From Alteripontixanthobacter sp. (GTDB lineage: Bacteria; Pseudomonadota; Alphaproteobacteria; Sphingomonadales; Sphingomonadaceae), in the NCBI GenBank assembly GCA_039968605.1, contig JBDVPM010000008.1, positions 1,850,968 to 1,914,967 on the forward strand: 64,000 nucleotides of DNA, written 5' to 3'. Positions 17,565 to 26,497 of this stretch are shown in pieces. Positions within the stretch are counted from its first letter, which is position 1; the number at the start of each line of letters is the position of its first letter. Under the pieces are notes generated by a model that was given only the letters and a program-made list of their open reading frames with translations, was not told the DNA's origin and ran no database searches. Both the position numbers and the translations under genes were made by a program.

Positions 17565-19175
17565 ATGCTCGACGACAATATGAAACAGCAACTCGGCCAG
17601 TACCTCGCCAATCTGCGCGAGCCGATCGAGCTGGTCGGTAGTCTGGGCGATGATGAAACTTCTGCCAAGACGCGCGAGCTGCTGGACGACATTGCGGCTC
17701 TGCACGATATGGTCAGCGCCCGCTTCGACGGGACGGCGGATCATGTGCCGAGCTTCGAGATCGTGCGGGTATCCGAACCTTCGCGCTCGGCCAGCTTTGC
17801 GGGCCTGCCGATGGGCCACGAGTTCACTTCGCTGGTGCTTGCGCTGCTATGGGCGGGCGGCCATCCGCCGAAAGTTTCGGACGAATTGCTCGAACAAATC
17901 CGCGGCCTGGACGGCGAGTATAAATTCGAGATGTATTTCAGCCTCAGCTGCCAGAACTGCCCCGACGTGGTGCAGGCGCTTAGCCTGATGGCGCTGAACA
18001 ATTCCGGTATTTCCGCCACGCTGATCGAAGGCGGCGCGTTTCAGGAAGAGGTCGAGGCCCGCAAGGTGATGGCCGTGCCCGCAATCTATCTGAACGGCGA
18101 ACCCTTTGCCAATGGCCGCATGAGCGCCGAGGAAATCCTGGCTAGGCTGGACGATGGCGCGGAGGAGAAAGCCGCGGCCAAGCTCAACGCCAGAAAGCCT
18201 TATGAAGTGCTGATTATCGGCGGCGGACCCGCTGGCGCAGCGGCGGCGATCTATACCGCACGCAAGGGATTTCGGACCGGTATCGCGGCGGAACGTTTCG
18301 GCGGCCAGGTTGCGGACACCCTGGGAATCGAGAACCTGCCCTCGGTCCCTTATACCGAAGGCCCCAAGCTGGTGCAGCAGCTGGAAACGCATGTCGGCGA
18401 ATATGAGATCGACGTGATGAAACTGCAGAGCGCCACCGCCTTGCGTCCAGCTGCGCAGGATGGCGGGATGCACGAGGTCGAGCTGGCCAATGGCGCGGTA
18501 CTCAAGGCGCGCTCGCTGGTGCTGGCACCCGGTGCGCGCTGGCGGCAACTGGGCGTGCCGGGCGAAGAGGAATATCGCAACAAGGGTGTGGCCTACTGCC
18601 CGCATTGCGACGGGCCGCTCTACAAGGGCAAGCGCGTGGCAGTGATCGGCGGGGGCAATTCGGGCGTGGAAGCGGCGATCGATCTGGCCAACATCGTCGG
18701 CCATGTCACGCTGATCGAATATGACAGCCAATTGCGCGCCGATGCGGTGTTGCAGCGCAAGCTCGGCAGCTTCGCTAATGTCGATGTGATCACTTCCGCG
18801 CAGACGAGCGAAGTGACCGGCAATGGCGAGCAGGTGACCGGACTGGTTTACGCCGAGCGCAACAGCGGGGAAAGTCATACAGTCGCGCTTGACGGTGTGT
18901 TCGTCCAGATCGGGCTGGTGCCCAACACCGAATGGCTGGCCGGATCGGGTATCGAGCTGAGCCAGCATGGCGAGATCGTGATCGACGATCATGCCGCGAC
19001 CAGCCTGCCCGGTATCTTTGCTGCGGGCGATGCCACCACCGTGCCGCACAAGCAGATCGTGATCGCGATGGGCGAAGGATCGAAGGCCGGTCTGGGCGCG
19101 TTCGATTACCTCATCCGCAACGAAGCGCCCGAGGAAATCGCGCAGCAATTCGGTGGGCAAGCAGCCGCCGCCTGA
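17565..19175 (+). CDS. ahpF: Alkyl hydroperoxide reductase flavoprotein subunit F
   Basis: AhpF passes electrons from NADH through FAD and two disulfide centres to AhpC. The 536-residue product has the duplicated thioredoxin-fold N-terminal domain with the redox pair Cys129/Cys132 (SCQNCPD), then a thioredoxin-reductase-like part: FAD motif [14 protein letters not shown] near 215, the active CPHC at Cys345/Cys348, an NADH motif [12 protein letters not shown], and the C-terminal GIFAAGDAT. Length is close to the usual 520. ATG 17565 is well spaced from ACAGGAAC. Confidence 0.97.
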   Translation: MLDDNMKQQLGQYLANLREPIELVGSLGDDETSAKTRELLDDIAALHDMVSARFDGTADHVPSFEIVRVSEPSRSASFAGLPMGHEFTSLVLALLWAGGHPPKVSDELLEQIRGLDGEYKFEMYFSLSCQNCPDVVQALSLMALNNSGISATLIEGGAFQEEVEARKVMAVPAIYLNGEPFANGRMSAEEILARLDDGAEEKAAAKLNARKPYEVLIIGGGPAGAAAAIYTARKGFRTGIAAERFGGQVADTLGIENLPSVPYTEGPKLVQQLETHVGEYEIDVMKLQSATALRPAAQDGGMHEVELANGAVLKARSLVLAPGARWRQLGVPGEEEYRNKGVAYCPHCDGPLYKGKRVAVIGGGNSGVEAAIDLANIVGHVTLIEYDSQLRADAVLQRKLGSFANVDVITSAQTSEVTGNGEQVTGLVYAERNSGESHTVALDGVFVQIGLVPNTEWLAGSGIELSQHGEIVIDDHAATSLPGIFAAGDATTVPHKQIVIAMGEGSKAGLGAFDYLIRNEAPEEIAQQFGGQAAAA

Positions 19176-19199
19176 CGCCGCATTCAACTTCGCGCAGGC

Positions 19200-19778
19200 T
19201 CAACCCCTGCGCAAGATCAGGTAAAGCGCACCCTCGCCCCCGTGGCGGCGGTGCGCTTTTCGTATCGCGGCGATGGAATTGCCGTGATCGCTGGCTGCCA
19301 GCCAATCGAGCATCTTGGCCCGGATCGCGCCGCGCGACGTGCCCCGGTCCGCCGCGTCGACCGGGCGCGATTTGCCCGTCACCACCAGAATAACCCGTGC
19401 ACCCATGCTGCGCGCCTGCGCCATACCGCTCATCAGCCGGTTATAGGCCGCATCGAGCGTATGGCCGTGCAGGTCGAGGCTGAAATCGGGTTCGATCTGT
19501 CCGGACTTGATCTTGCGGTTCCAGTGGCCGTCGAGCGTGTTGGACCGGATGGGCATGGAGCCCGGTTTGCTATCCGGTCTTCGGCCCGAGACTGCTGAAT
19601 CCGGCGCCCTGGCCGGGCCGCCTGCGCGAGCGGCCTTATGTGGTGGCCGAGAGGGGGCGCGGGGTGGAACAGCAAGAGAGCGCGCAGGCAAAGCCGCACC
19701 GGATAAAGGCTGGACAGTCTCGGCCAGCTTTTCCCACGCGGCGGCCTCGTCATCGCTCAGCCCGCGCGGATGGGTCAT
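19200..19778 (-). CDS. Smr-domain protein
   Basis: The 192-residue product has a disordered Pro/Arg/Ala-rich N-terminus (residues 1-85) and a C-terminal Smr domain. The Smr signatures are visible: DLHGHTLDAAYNRL, VILVVTGKSRP and the closing HGGEGALYLILRRG. Smr domains bind or nick nucleic acids; Smr endonucleases act in DNA structure processing or mRNA cleavage at stalled ribosomes. The exact role here is unknown. The ATG at 19778 overlaps the mltA stop (ATGA), so it is coupled to mltA and likely in an operon with the Tim44-like gene. Confidence 0.88.
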   Translation of the reverse strand: MTHPRGLSDDEAAAWEKLAETVQPLSGAALPARSLAVPPRAPSRPPHKAARAGGPARAPDSAVSGRRPDSKPGSMPIRSNTLDGHWNRKIKSGQIEPDFSLDLHGHTLDAAYNRLMSGMAQARSMGARVILVVTGKSRPVDAADRGTSRGAIRAKMLDWLAASDHGNSIAAIRKAHRRHGGEGALYLILRRG

Positions 19779-20983
19779 TGATCTTCTTCGGTGCCCGACA
19801 GTCTCGCCAGCGTGCCCTTCGGCACCAGCACCAGCGCTTGTCCGCGTGCACTCATCCCGCCGGCGGTCTCGCGCGCATCCGGACCGGCACCCCAGAAAGT
19901 ATCGAAGCGATTGGCCCCCTTGATCGCGCCGCCAGTGTCCTGCGCAATCCACAAGCCGCCTGCCTCGGGCCGGTCGAGCCGCAGCCATACCGGCGCGCCG
20001 AGCGGCACGAAATTAGGGTCCGCCGCCACGCTGGACCCGCCGCGCACTGGCACTTCCAGCGCGCCGAGCGGCCCGTCACCTTCCAGCAGGCGAAAGAAAA
20101 TCCAGCTTTTGTTTTCGCGCATCAGGTCGCGGCCAGCTTCGGGATATTGCCGCAAATATTGCATGATCCCCTGCATGGTGGGCGCAAATTGGCCGGGTTC
20201 CTCGCCCAGCAGCCCGCGATCGCGCATCACCCGGCCGATGGCGGTATAACCACGCCCATTCTGGCCGGAATAACCGATGCGGATAACCTCGCCCTCGGGG
20301 GTGCGGAGCCTTCCGCTGCCCTGGATCTGCAGAAAGAACAGCTCGACCGGGTCCGCTGCCCAAGCCAGTTCCAGCCCGCGACCGGCCAGTGCGCCTTCCT
20401 CGATTTCGGCCCGGTCGTAATACGGAACGAATGCGCCGCTTTCATCATAGCGGCCCAGCGGCGGGCGGCCCTCGCGCTCGGCTTCGGGCATGTCGCCGGG
20501 CCAGGCGCGGATGAGGTCGGGCGGGATGGCGTAAACCGGCGTGGCGAAGCCCGGCCTGCGGGTGCGACTGCCCGCGATTTCGGGTTCGAAATAGCCGGTG
20601 GCGAATGCCAGCCCATCGCCCACGCGCACGGTTTCGAACTGCGATTCGAAGAAGTCGTCGGCGCGGCCATAGGGCCAGCCCATTGCCGATCGGCAAGGTG
20701 CCTGCCAATCCTCCGGCCGGGTCAAGCCGCTGGCATCCTTGCGGATCAGCAACTTGGGACAGCTTTCGATGAATGAGGTCAGCGCGGGTCCGGCATCGTC
20801 CTGCCGCAGAGCCAGCGAGCCGATGGTCGGTCCCGCAGCGATCCCGGAAAAAATTGCGCTGGTAACGCTGGCCTGGACGCCCGGCGCGACGGTGATCGGC
20901 TGCGGGGGAGCCTTTGTCGCGCAGCCTGCCAGCAACATTGCGGCGGCCAGCAGACCCCAGCCTTCGATCCGCCCCCATCGCAT
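19775..20983 (-). CDS. mltA: Membrane-bound lytic murein transglycosylase A
   Basis: MltA cleaves glycan strands of peptidoglycan to anhydro-muropeptides at the outer membrane. The 402-residue protein carries a lipobox (LLAGC, Cys21), the MltA domain (GYFEPEIAGSRT near 135; PLGRYDESGAFVPYYDRAEIEEG) and the C-terminal 3D domain with QDTGGAIKGANRFDTFWG, whose DTGG...D..FWG aspartates are the known catalytic elements. The ATG at 20983 leads straight into the lipoprotein signal. It lies nine bases after the Tim44-like gene, in the gene order often seen in sphingomonads. Confidence 0.95.
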   Translation of the reverse strand: MRWGRIEGWGLLAAAMLLAGCATKAPPQPITVAPGVQASVTSAIFSGIAAGPTIGSLALRQDDAGPALTSFIESCPKLLIRKDASGLTRPEDWQAPCRSAMGWPYGRADDFFESQFETVRVGDGLAFATGYFEPEIAGSRTRRPGFATPVYAIPPDLIRAWPGDMPEAEREGRPPLGRYDESGAFVPYYDRAEIEEGALAGRGLELAWAADPVELFFLQIQGSGRLRTPEGEVIRIGYSGQNGRGYTAIGRVMRDRGLLGEEPGQFAPTMQGIMQYLRQYPEAGRDLMRENKSWIFFRLLEGDGPLGALEVPVRGGSSVAADPNFVPLGAPVWLRLDRPEAGGLWIAQDTGGAIKGANRFDTFWGAGPDARETAGGMSARGQALVLVPKGTLARLSGTEEDQ

Positions 20984-20992
20984 ATTGCGGCC

Positions 20993-21649
20993 CTAGCCTT
21001 CGTCTGTTTCGTCGAGAATCCAGTCCGGCCCGGCAGAGGTAACGTCGCGGCTGAAGGTCCAGATGTCCCGGCTTTCCACCGCATCGTCCAGCGAACCGGC
21101 AACCACATTGCCATCCTTGTCGCGCGTGACCGCTGCAATATCGGACACGAACAGCACCGCGATTCGCGCCGTGCGACCATCCATCATGGCGGAATGGACC
21201 TTGGAATCTTCCACCCGGATCAGCTTGTTGTCCAGCGTATGGCCCGCTTCTTCGCGCGCATCGATGGCAGAGGCGAAGCTGGCATAGACATCATCATCGC
21301 ACAGCTGGCGCAGTGCTTCCTTGTCACCACGCCAGAACGCCTCGAGAACCATGGCATAGGCACCGCGCGCGCCTTCCATAAAGCCGAGCAGATCGAAGCT
21401 GCGATCGGCAGAGGCAATCTCGTTCACCCCGCGCTCGACTGCGGGGACCACGCTTTCCAGTTCCGGATTGCGCTGCGGCGGGGTGATGCTGCGCGGCGCA
21501 TCCTCGGTGCGCGGATCGGCCTGTTTGGGCGATTCGAAATGGCGGGGCGTGAATTCTTCCTCGCCCTCGGCGCGCTTGCCGAGCACGGAATACAGCCGCA
21601 TACCGAGGAACGCGGCGATCATGGCGAGGATTACGATTTCGTAAGTCAA
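20993..21649 (-). CDS. Tim44/TimA-family membrane adaptor protein
   Basis: The 218-residue product has one N-terminal membrane helix (IVILAMIAAFLGMRLYSVLG), a charged linker (residues 25-70) and a C-terminal Tim44-like domain of the NTF2-like fold (FMEGARGAYAMVLEAFWRGD; NKLIRVEDSKVHSAMMDG; DIWTFSRD). In mitochondria Tim44 tethers the import motor to the membrane; bacterial TimA-type proteins have been linked with inner-membrane protein complexes. It starts the mltA-smr run and diverges from secB with 229 bases between. Confidence 0.86.
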   Translation of the reverse strand: MTYEIVILAMIAAFLGMRLYSVLGKRAEGEEEFTPRHFESPKQADPRTEDAPRSITPPQRNPELESVVPAVERGVNEIASADRSFDLLGFMEGARGAYAMVLEAFWRGDKEALRQLCDDDVYASFASAIDAREEAGHTLDNKLIRVEDSKVHSAMMDGRTARIAVLFVSDIAAVTRDKDGNVVAGSLDDAVESRDIWTFSRDVTSAGPDWILDETDEG

Positions 21650-21878
21650 TGCAAAGGCACCCGATTTTCAAGAGCGGAACGAGGTGCCGCTCAAAGTCCT
21701 GTAATTTGCCTTATATGGGCGCGAATTACAAATGGGCAACGCAGAATCGCCAGTTTCAGGGGCAAGGCGGGCAACTCCTGCCGGGGCAGCGCCACGCTTC
21801 GCCGCAAGTTGCCGCGCCGCGCGCGCGGTGCTAGGCGCGCGGCCAACAATTCGCTCCAGACACGAAAGACATATCGAC

Positions 21879-22403
21879 ATGGCCGAAGAAGGCGACGTTC
21901 TCACCGATCTGAACATGGATCCCGCACCCAATGGCGCAGACACTTCACCAGTTGCCGGCATCCTATCGCAATATGTGAAGGATCTGTCGGTTGAAAATCC
22001 CAACGCACCCGATTGCTACAAGTGGGAAGCCCAGCCGCAGATCGACCTGCAGTTCAATATCGGTGCCAAGCCGGTCGACGGCGAAATCCACGAGGTCGAG
22101 CTGAAGATCAATGTCACGGCGAAGTCCGACCAGGGCAATGTCTATCTGATCGAGCTGGCCTATTGCGGCCTGTGCGGCATGCGCAACATGCCCGACGAAC
22201 AGATGCACGCCTTCATGTATGCCGAAGCGCCGCGTATCCTGTTCCCCTTCGCCCGCCGGGTGATTGCCGACGCCACCCGCGATGCGGGCTTCCAGCCGCT
22301 GATGCTCGATCCGATCGATTTCAACGGCCTGTATGTCCAGCAATTGCAGCAAAAGCGCGCGCAAGAAAATGCCGCCGAGGGCGCGCCGGCGGCAGGCAAC
22401 TGA
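21879..22403 (+). CDS. secB: Protein-export chaperone SecB
   Basis: SecB is a tetrameric chaperone that keeps preproteins unfolded and delivers them to SecA. The 174-residue product contains the family core: YVKDLSVENPNAPDCYKWE, VYLIELAYCGLCGMRNMP and the ARRVIADATRDAGFQPLML region. ATG 21879 was chosen since the longer reading upstream is Ala/Arg-rich and unlike SecB; CACGAAAGACAT provides only a weak ribosome site. The region before it (21650-21878) is GC-rich and I see nothing more in it. murJ follows after 28 bases. Confidence 0.95.
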   Translation: MAEEGDVLTDLNMDPAPNGADTSPVAGILSQYVKDLSVENPNAPDCYKWEAQPQIDLQFNIGAKPVDGEIHEVELKINVTAKSDQGNVYLIELAYCGLCGMRNMPDEQMHAFMYAEAPRILFPFARRVIADATRDAGFQPLMLDPIDFNGLYVQQLQQKRAQENAAEGAPAAGN

Positions 22404-22431
22404 GCCGGATATAAGCGCAGGCGGTAGCTAG

Positions 22432-23997
22432 ATGAGCCTGCTCAAAAATGTCGGGACGATCGGCGGGCTGACCATGGTCAGCCGGGTGTTCGGCTTTGCC
22501 CGCGACATCCTGCTGGCGCGTGTTCTCGGCGCCGGCGGGGTAGCGGATGCATGGCAGCTGGCGTTTCAGCTGCCCAATATCTTCCGCCGCCTGTTCGCCG
22601 AGGGCGCCTTCGCCAGCGCCTTCGTGCCCTTGTTCAACCGCCACATGACCGATGGCGAGAGCGAGGCGCGGCGATTCGCCAGCGAGGTGCTGGCGATATT
22701 GCTGCCGATCCTGATCCTGTTCGGTGCGATCATCATGTTCGCGATGCCGTGGATCCTCTACCAGTTCTCCAGCGACGAACTGGCTGCCGATCCGGAAAAT
22801 TCCCCGCTGGCGGTTACGATGGGGCGCATCGCGTTCCCCTATCTGCTGTTCATGAGCCTGGCCACGCTGACCGCCGCGGTGCTCAATTCGCTGTCGCGCT
22901 TTGCCGCTGCGGCGGCTGCGCCGATCATCCTGAATATTTGTCTGCTGACCGCGCTTACCTGGGGCCTGCTGCAGGGCGATGGCGAGAATACGCGGCAGGC
23001 GACCGGTCTGTGGCTGGCCATCGCGGTGTCGGTATCGGGCCTGCTTCAACTCGCATGGCTGACCTTCTGGATGCGGCGCGGGGGCTTTACCATTCCGCTG
23101 TCGCGCCCGCGCATCACCGACCGGGTGAAGGAGCTGGGCATACTCGTCCTGCCCGCCATTTTCGGGGCTGGCGTGTACCAGATCAGCCGCTTTATCGACC
23201 TGTTCTTCCTGGGCGTATTGCCCGAAGGATCGATTACCTACCTCGCGATGGCAGACCGCTGGAACCAGTTGCCGCTGGGGATTATCGGAATCGCGCTCGG
23301 CACCGCGATCCTGCCAGCGCTCAGCCGGTTTATCGCGCGCGAGGAAGGCGAGCAGGCGCAGCGGCTGCAATCGAACGCGGTGGAGCTTGCCATGCTGCTT
23401 ACCGTACCTGCGGCGGTTGCGCTGTTCTTTACCGGCGGCGCGTTCGTGCGGGTGTTCATGCAAGGCGGCGAGTTTACCGCGAGCGATGCGGCGATCACCG
23501 GGACGGTGGTGTCCGGCCTTGTGATCGGGCTTCCCGCTTATGTGCTTGTGAAAGTTCTGACCCCGAATTTCTTCGCGCGCAAGGATACCCGCACCCCGGT
23601 CTATACCGCTGCCGTGTCGCTGCTCGTCACGGTGGGGCTGAACCTGCTGCTGGTGCCGCGAATCGGTGTGCTGGCGCTGGCGGTTTCGGGCGCGATCGGC
23701 GCGTGGACCAATACCGCGCTGCTTTATTTCATCCTGGTGCGGCGCGGCTTCTTCAAGCTGACTGCGCGCGTCGTATCACGCCTGCTGCGTATCGCGCTGG
23801 CCGCTGCGGCGATGGGGGCGGTGCTATGGTGGCTGATGGGGCGGATCGATCCGTGGTTTGGGGCCACGTTGGGTGAAGGGCTGGCCGGCCTTGCGCTGTT
23901 GGGCGCGGCGGGCCTTGCGACCTATGGTGCAGGCGCTGCGCTGCTCGGCGTGCTTGACCGCAGCACCGTGCAGCGGCTTATGCGCAGGCAGACTTAA
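22432..23997 (+). CDS. murJ: Lipid II flippase MurJ
   Basis: MurJ moves lipid II across the inner membrane for peptidoglycan synthesis. The 521-residue protein has 13-14 hydrophobic helices and the family start SLLKNVGTIGGLTMVSRVFG, followed by FARDILLARVLGAG and the LPNIFRRLFAEGAFASAFVP segment with conserved arginines. SecB is just upstream and trpS 15 bases downstream, so all three may share a transcript. Confidence 0.96.
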   Translation: MSLLKNVGTIGGLTMVSRVFGFARDILLARVLGAGGVADAWQLAFQLPNIFRRLFAEGAFASAFVPLFNRHMTDGESEARRFASEVLAILLPILILFGAIIMFAMPWILYQFSSDELAADPENSPLAVTMGRIAFPYLLFMSLATLTAAVLNSLSRFAAAAAAPIILNICLLTALTWGLLQGDGENTRQATGLWLAIAVSVSGLLQLAWLTFWMRRGGFTIPLSRPRITDRVKELGILVLPAIFGAGVYQISRFIDLFFLGVLPEGSITYLAMADRWNQLPLGIIGIALGTAILPALSRFIAREEGEQAQRLQSNAVELAMLLTVPAAVALFFTGGAFVRVFMQGGEFTASDAAITGTVVSGLVIGLPAYVLVKVLTPNFFARKDTRTPVYTAAVSLLVTVGLNLLLVPRIGVLALAVSGAIGAWTNTALLYFILVRRGFFKLTARVVSRLLRIALAAAAMGAVLWWLMGRIDPWFGATLGEGLAGLALLGAAGLATYGAGAALLGVLDRSTVQRLMRRQT

Positions 23998-24012
23998 ACT
24001 TCAGGATAATCC

Positions 24013-25029
24013 ATGCGCGTAGTTTCCGGCATACAGCCCACGGGCAACCTTCATCTGGGCAATTATCTCGGTGCCATCCGCAATTGGGTGGCGATGCAGG
24101 ACGGGATGGAGGGCGGCAATCAATGCCTGTTCTTCCTGGCCGACCTCCACGCCATTTCGCAGCCGCACGTTCCGGCGGAACTGCGCGCAGGCACGCTGGA
24201 AATGGCCGCCGCGCTGGTGGCCTGCGGGATCGATCCGGATCGATCCATCCTGTTCAACCAGGCGCAGGTTCCCGCCCATGCGGAGCTGCAATGGCTACTG
24301 AACGGCACCGCTCGGATGGGCTGGTTGAACCGCATGACGCAGTTCAAGGACAAGGCGGGCAAGCACCGCGAAGGGGCCAGCATCGCGCTGTTCGCCTATC
24401 CCGTGCTGCAGGCTGCCGACGTGCTCCTTTATCAGGCGACCCACGTGCCTGTGGGTGACGACCAGAAACAACACCTCGAACTAGCCCGCGACATCGCGCA
24501 GAAATTCAATAACGACTTCGCATCGCCCGATGCGCCGATATTTACCCTGCCCGATCCGATCATGCCGCCCGAAGCAGCGCGGATCATGTCGCTGCGCGAT
24601 GGGACGGCCAAAATGAGCAAATCGGACGTCAGCGATCTCAGCCGCATCAATCTCAACGACGATGCCGATACGATCATGAAGAAGATCAAGAAGGCCAAGA
24701 CCGATCCCGAACCGCTGCCGAGCGAGGCTGCCGGACTGGAAGGACGAGCAGAGGCGCTCAATCTGGTCACGATCTACGCCGCGATTGCCGGTCAGGATGT
24801 GGCCACGGTACTAGCTGAACATGGCGGCGAAGGCTTCGGCAAGTTCAAGCCCGCTCTGGGCGAGGTGCTGGTCGAAACGCTCAGCCCGATTTCGGAGCGT
24901 TTCCGCGAATTGAAGGCGGACCGCGAATCGCTCGACGCTATCCTGGCCCGCGGCGCAGCGAAAGCGCGTGAACTGGCCGGGCCGACGTTGGCCAATGCCT
25001 ATGAAGCGCTGGGGCTGGTGCGCGGCTGA
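24013..25029 (+). CDS. trpS: Tryptophanyl-tRNA synthetase
   Basis: TrpRS charges tRNA-Trp. The 338-residue class I enzyme has the HIGH-type motif in TGNLHLGNYLGA (residues 10-21) and the KMSKS loop as KMSKSD near residue 200. Length fits the bacterial enzyme (about 330). The start follows CTTCAGGAT. No trp-type attenuator is apparent in the short 15-base gap after murJ. Confidence 0.97.
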   Translation: MRVVSGIQPTGNLHLGNYLGAIRNWVAMQDGMEGGNQCLFFLADLHAISQPHVPAELRAGTLEMAAALVACGIDPDRSILFNQAQVPAHAELQWLLNGTARMGWLNRMTQFKDKAGKHREGASIALFAYPVLQAADVLLYQATHVPVGDDQKQHLELARDIAQKFNNDFASPDAPIFTLPDPIMPPEAARIMSLRDGTAKMSKSDVSDLSRINLNDDADTIMKKIKKAKTDPEPLPSEAAGLEGRAEALNLVTIYAAIAGQDVATVLAEHGGEGFGKFKPALGEVLVETLSPISERFRELKADRESLDAILARGAAKARELAGPTLANAYEALGLVRG

Positions 25030-25234
25030 TCTCATCGGGCGGGCGCCAAGGGAGGATCGAAGCCCTAACCCCACTGATTTCCTTCACAAATGTGAATCTC
25101 GGCATTCAAACCCGGTTCATAGCCAATGCGCTAGACCGTGCCCTACAAATGACGATAGGCGTATGGCGCGCCGGGAACCGCTTGCAGGTGCCCCCGGTTT
25201 CACGATCATGCGCAAACACCTTTGGGGATCGCAG

Positions 25235-25960
25235 ATGACCGATACGAAATTCAACTGGAGCCGCGCAGCCAAGCTTGCCGCCGCTCCGCTCATGCTGGGC
25301 ACCGTTGCTGCGTGCGCCACGCCGTTCAAGGCAGACGTTTCGCGTTTCGCTACGCAATTGCCTGCGCCGCAGGGCCAGACATTCGCCGTGGTGGCGGACG
25401 ATCCGGCACTGGCGGGCGGCCTCGAATTCGCGCTTTATGCCGATTATGTCGAGGCGGAAATGGCGCGGCTTGGTTACGTCCAAGCGGCCGGGCCGGAAAA
25501 TGCCAATCTGCTGGTCCGCTTCGATTACGACGTCGATAATGGGCGCGAGCGGGTCCGCAGCACGGGCAGCGGTTTCTACGATCCATTCTACAGCTCGTGG
25601 TATGGATACCGTCCGATCGGCTATTCGCGGTTGGGTTATCGCTCACGCTATCGCGGCTATGGCGGGTTCCGCGGCGGGCCGTGGGCGTTCGGGTATCACG
25701 ATCCGTTTTTCGATGGGCCGCAAGTGCGCAGCTATACCGTCTACACCAGCGAAATCGACCTGAAGATCGACAACACCGCCACAGGTGAACGTCTGTTCGA
25801 AGGCAGCGCAGAGGCCGTGAGCCGGTCAGACCGTTTGCAATATCTGGTGCCGAACCTGGTCGACGCGATGTTCACCGACTTCCCCGGAAACTCCGGCGAA
25901 ACGGTTCGCATCTCGATCGCACCGGAAGATCGCAGCAAGAAAGTCCGCCGCATCGATTGA
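25235..25960 (+). CDS. DUF4136-type lipoprotein
   Basis: The 241-residue predicted lipoprotein has a long n-region, a hydrophobic stretch and a lipobox-like GTVAAC at about 25-30. The mature part follows the DUF4136 pattern: FAVVADDPALAGG, a helix ending in YVEAEMARLGYVQA, ANLLVRFDYDV, and a late IDLKIDNTATGERLFEG strand pair. A Tyr/Gly/Arg/Phe-rich insertion of about 40 residues (GYRSRYRGYGGFRG) interrupts the domain. I chose ATG 25235, with GGGGA eight bases upstream, over ATG 25208, which has no ribosome site. Function of the family is unknown; an outer-membrane location is inferred. A terminator follows. Confidence 0.82.
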   Translation: MTDTKFNWSRAAKLAAAPLMLGTVAACATPFKADVSRFATQLPAPQGQTFAVVADDPALAGGLEFALYADYVEAEMARLGYVQAAGPENANLLVRFDYDVDNGRERVRSTGSGFYDPFYSSWYGYRPIGYSRLGYRSRYRGYGGFRGGPWAFGYHDPFFDGPQVRSYTVYTSEIDLKIDNTATGERLFEGSAEAVSRSDRLQYLVPNLVDAMFTDFPGNSGETVRISIAPEDRSKKVRRID

Positions 25961-25983
25961 TCGCGGGCAAGATGGAAACAATG

Positions 25984-26018
25984 AAAAGGCGGGCCTGCGC
26001 AAGCGGGTCCGCCTTTTT
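25984..26018 (+). terminator. Intrinsic terminator after the DUF4136 gene
   Basis: AAAAGGCGG-GCC-TGC / GCG-GGTCCGCCTTTTT stem with a T-run, 24 bases after the stop; it lies just before the end of dut on the opposite strand and may serve both. Confidence 0.75.
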
Positions 26019-26035
26019 CGTTAGCTATCGGCTAA

Positions 26036-26497
26036 TTATCGCAGCTTGTCGTGACCGCCGGTAGAACCGAAGCCGCCGCTGCCTCGCTGCGTATCGCCGA
26101 GTTCCGCCACTTCGTCCCACGCAGCCCGCACCACCGGAGCTAGCACCAGCTGGGCCACGCGGTCGCCGCGCTTGACCGCGAAATCTTCGGTTCCGTGATT
26201 GATCAGGATCACCTTCAGCTCGCCGCGATAATCGCTATCCACGGTGCCGGGAGTGTTGGGCACGGAGATACCGTGCTTCAGCGCCAGGCCGCTGCGCGGG
26301 CGCACCTGTATTTCATACCCCGGCGGGATGGCCAGCGCGAGGCCGGTGGTGACCGCGTGGCGCTCTCCCGGCGCGAGCGATATGTCCTCCGCCGACACCG
26401 CATCCATCCCGGCTGCGCCGACGGTGGCGTAATGCGGCAAGTCCAGCCCCTCGCCATGTGGCAGACGCTTTACCTGCACCGCAACCGCATCAGTCAT
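26036..26497 (-). CDS. dut: dUTP diphosphatase
   Basis: Dut hydrolyses dUTP to dUMP, keeping uracil out of DNA and feeding thymidylate synthesis. The 153-residue trimeric-type protein shows the five motifs: [36 protein letters not shown] with the catalytic Asp, [13 protein letters not shown], and the C-terminal [10 protein letters not shown] arm. ATG 26497 overlaps the coaBC 3' end by eight bases, the arrangement coaBC-dut being common in proteobacteria. Confidence 0.96.
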   Translation of the reverse strand: MTDAVAVQVKRLPHGEGLDLPHYATVGAAGMDAVSAEDISLAPGERHAVTTGLALAIPPGYEIQVRPRSGLALKHGISVPNTPGTVDSDYRGELKVILINHGTEDFAVKRGDRVAQLVLAPVVRAAWDEVAELGDTQRGSGGFGSTGGHDKLR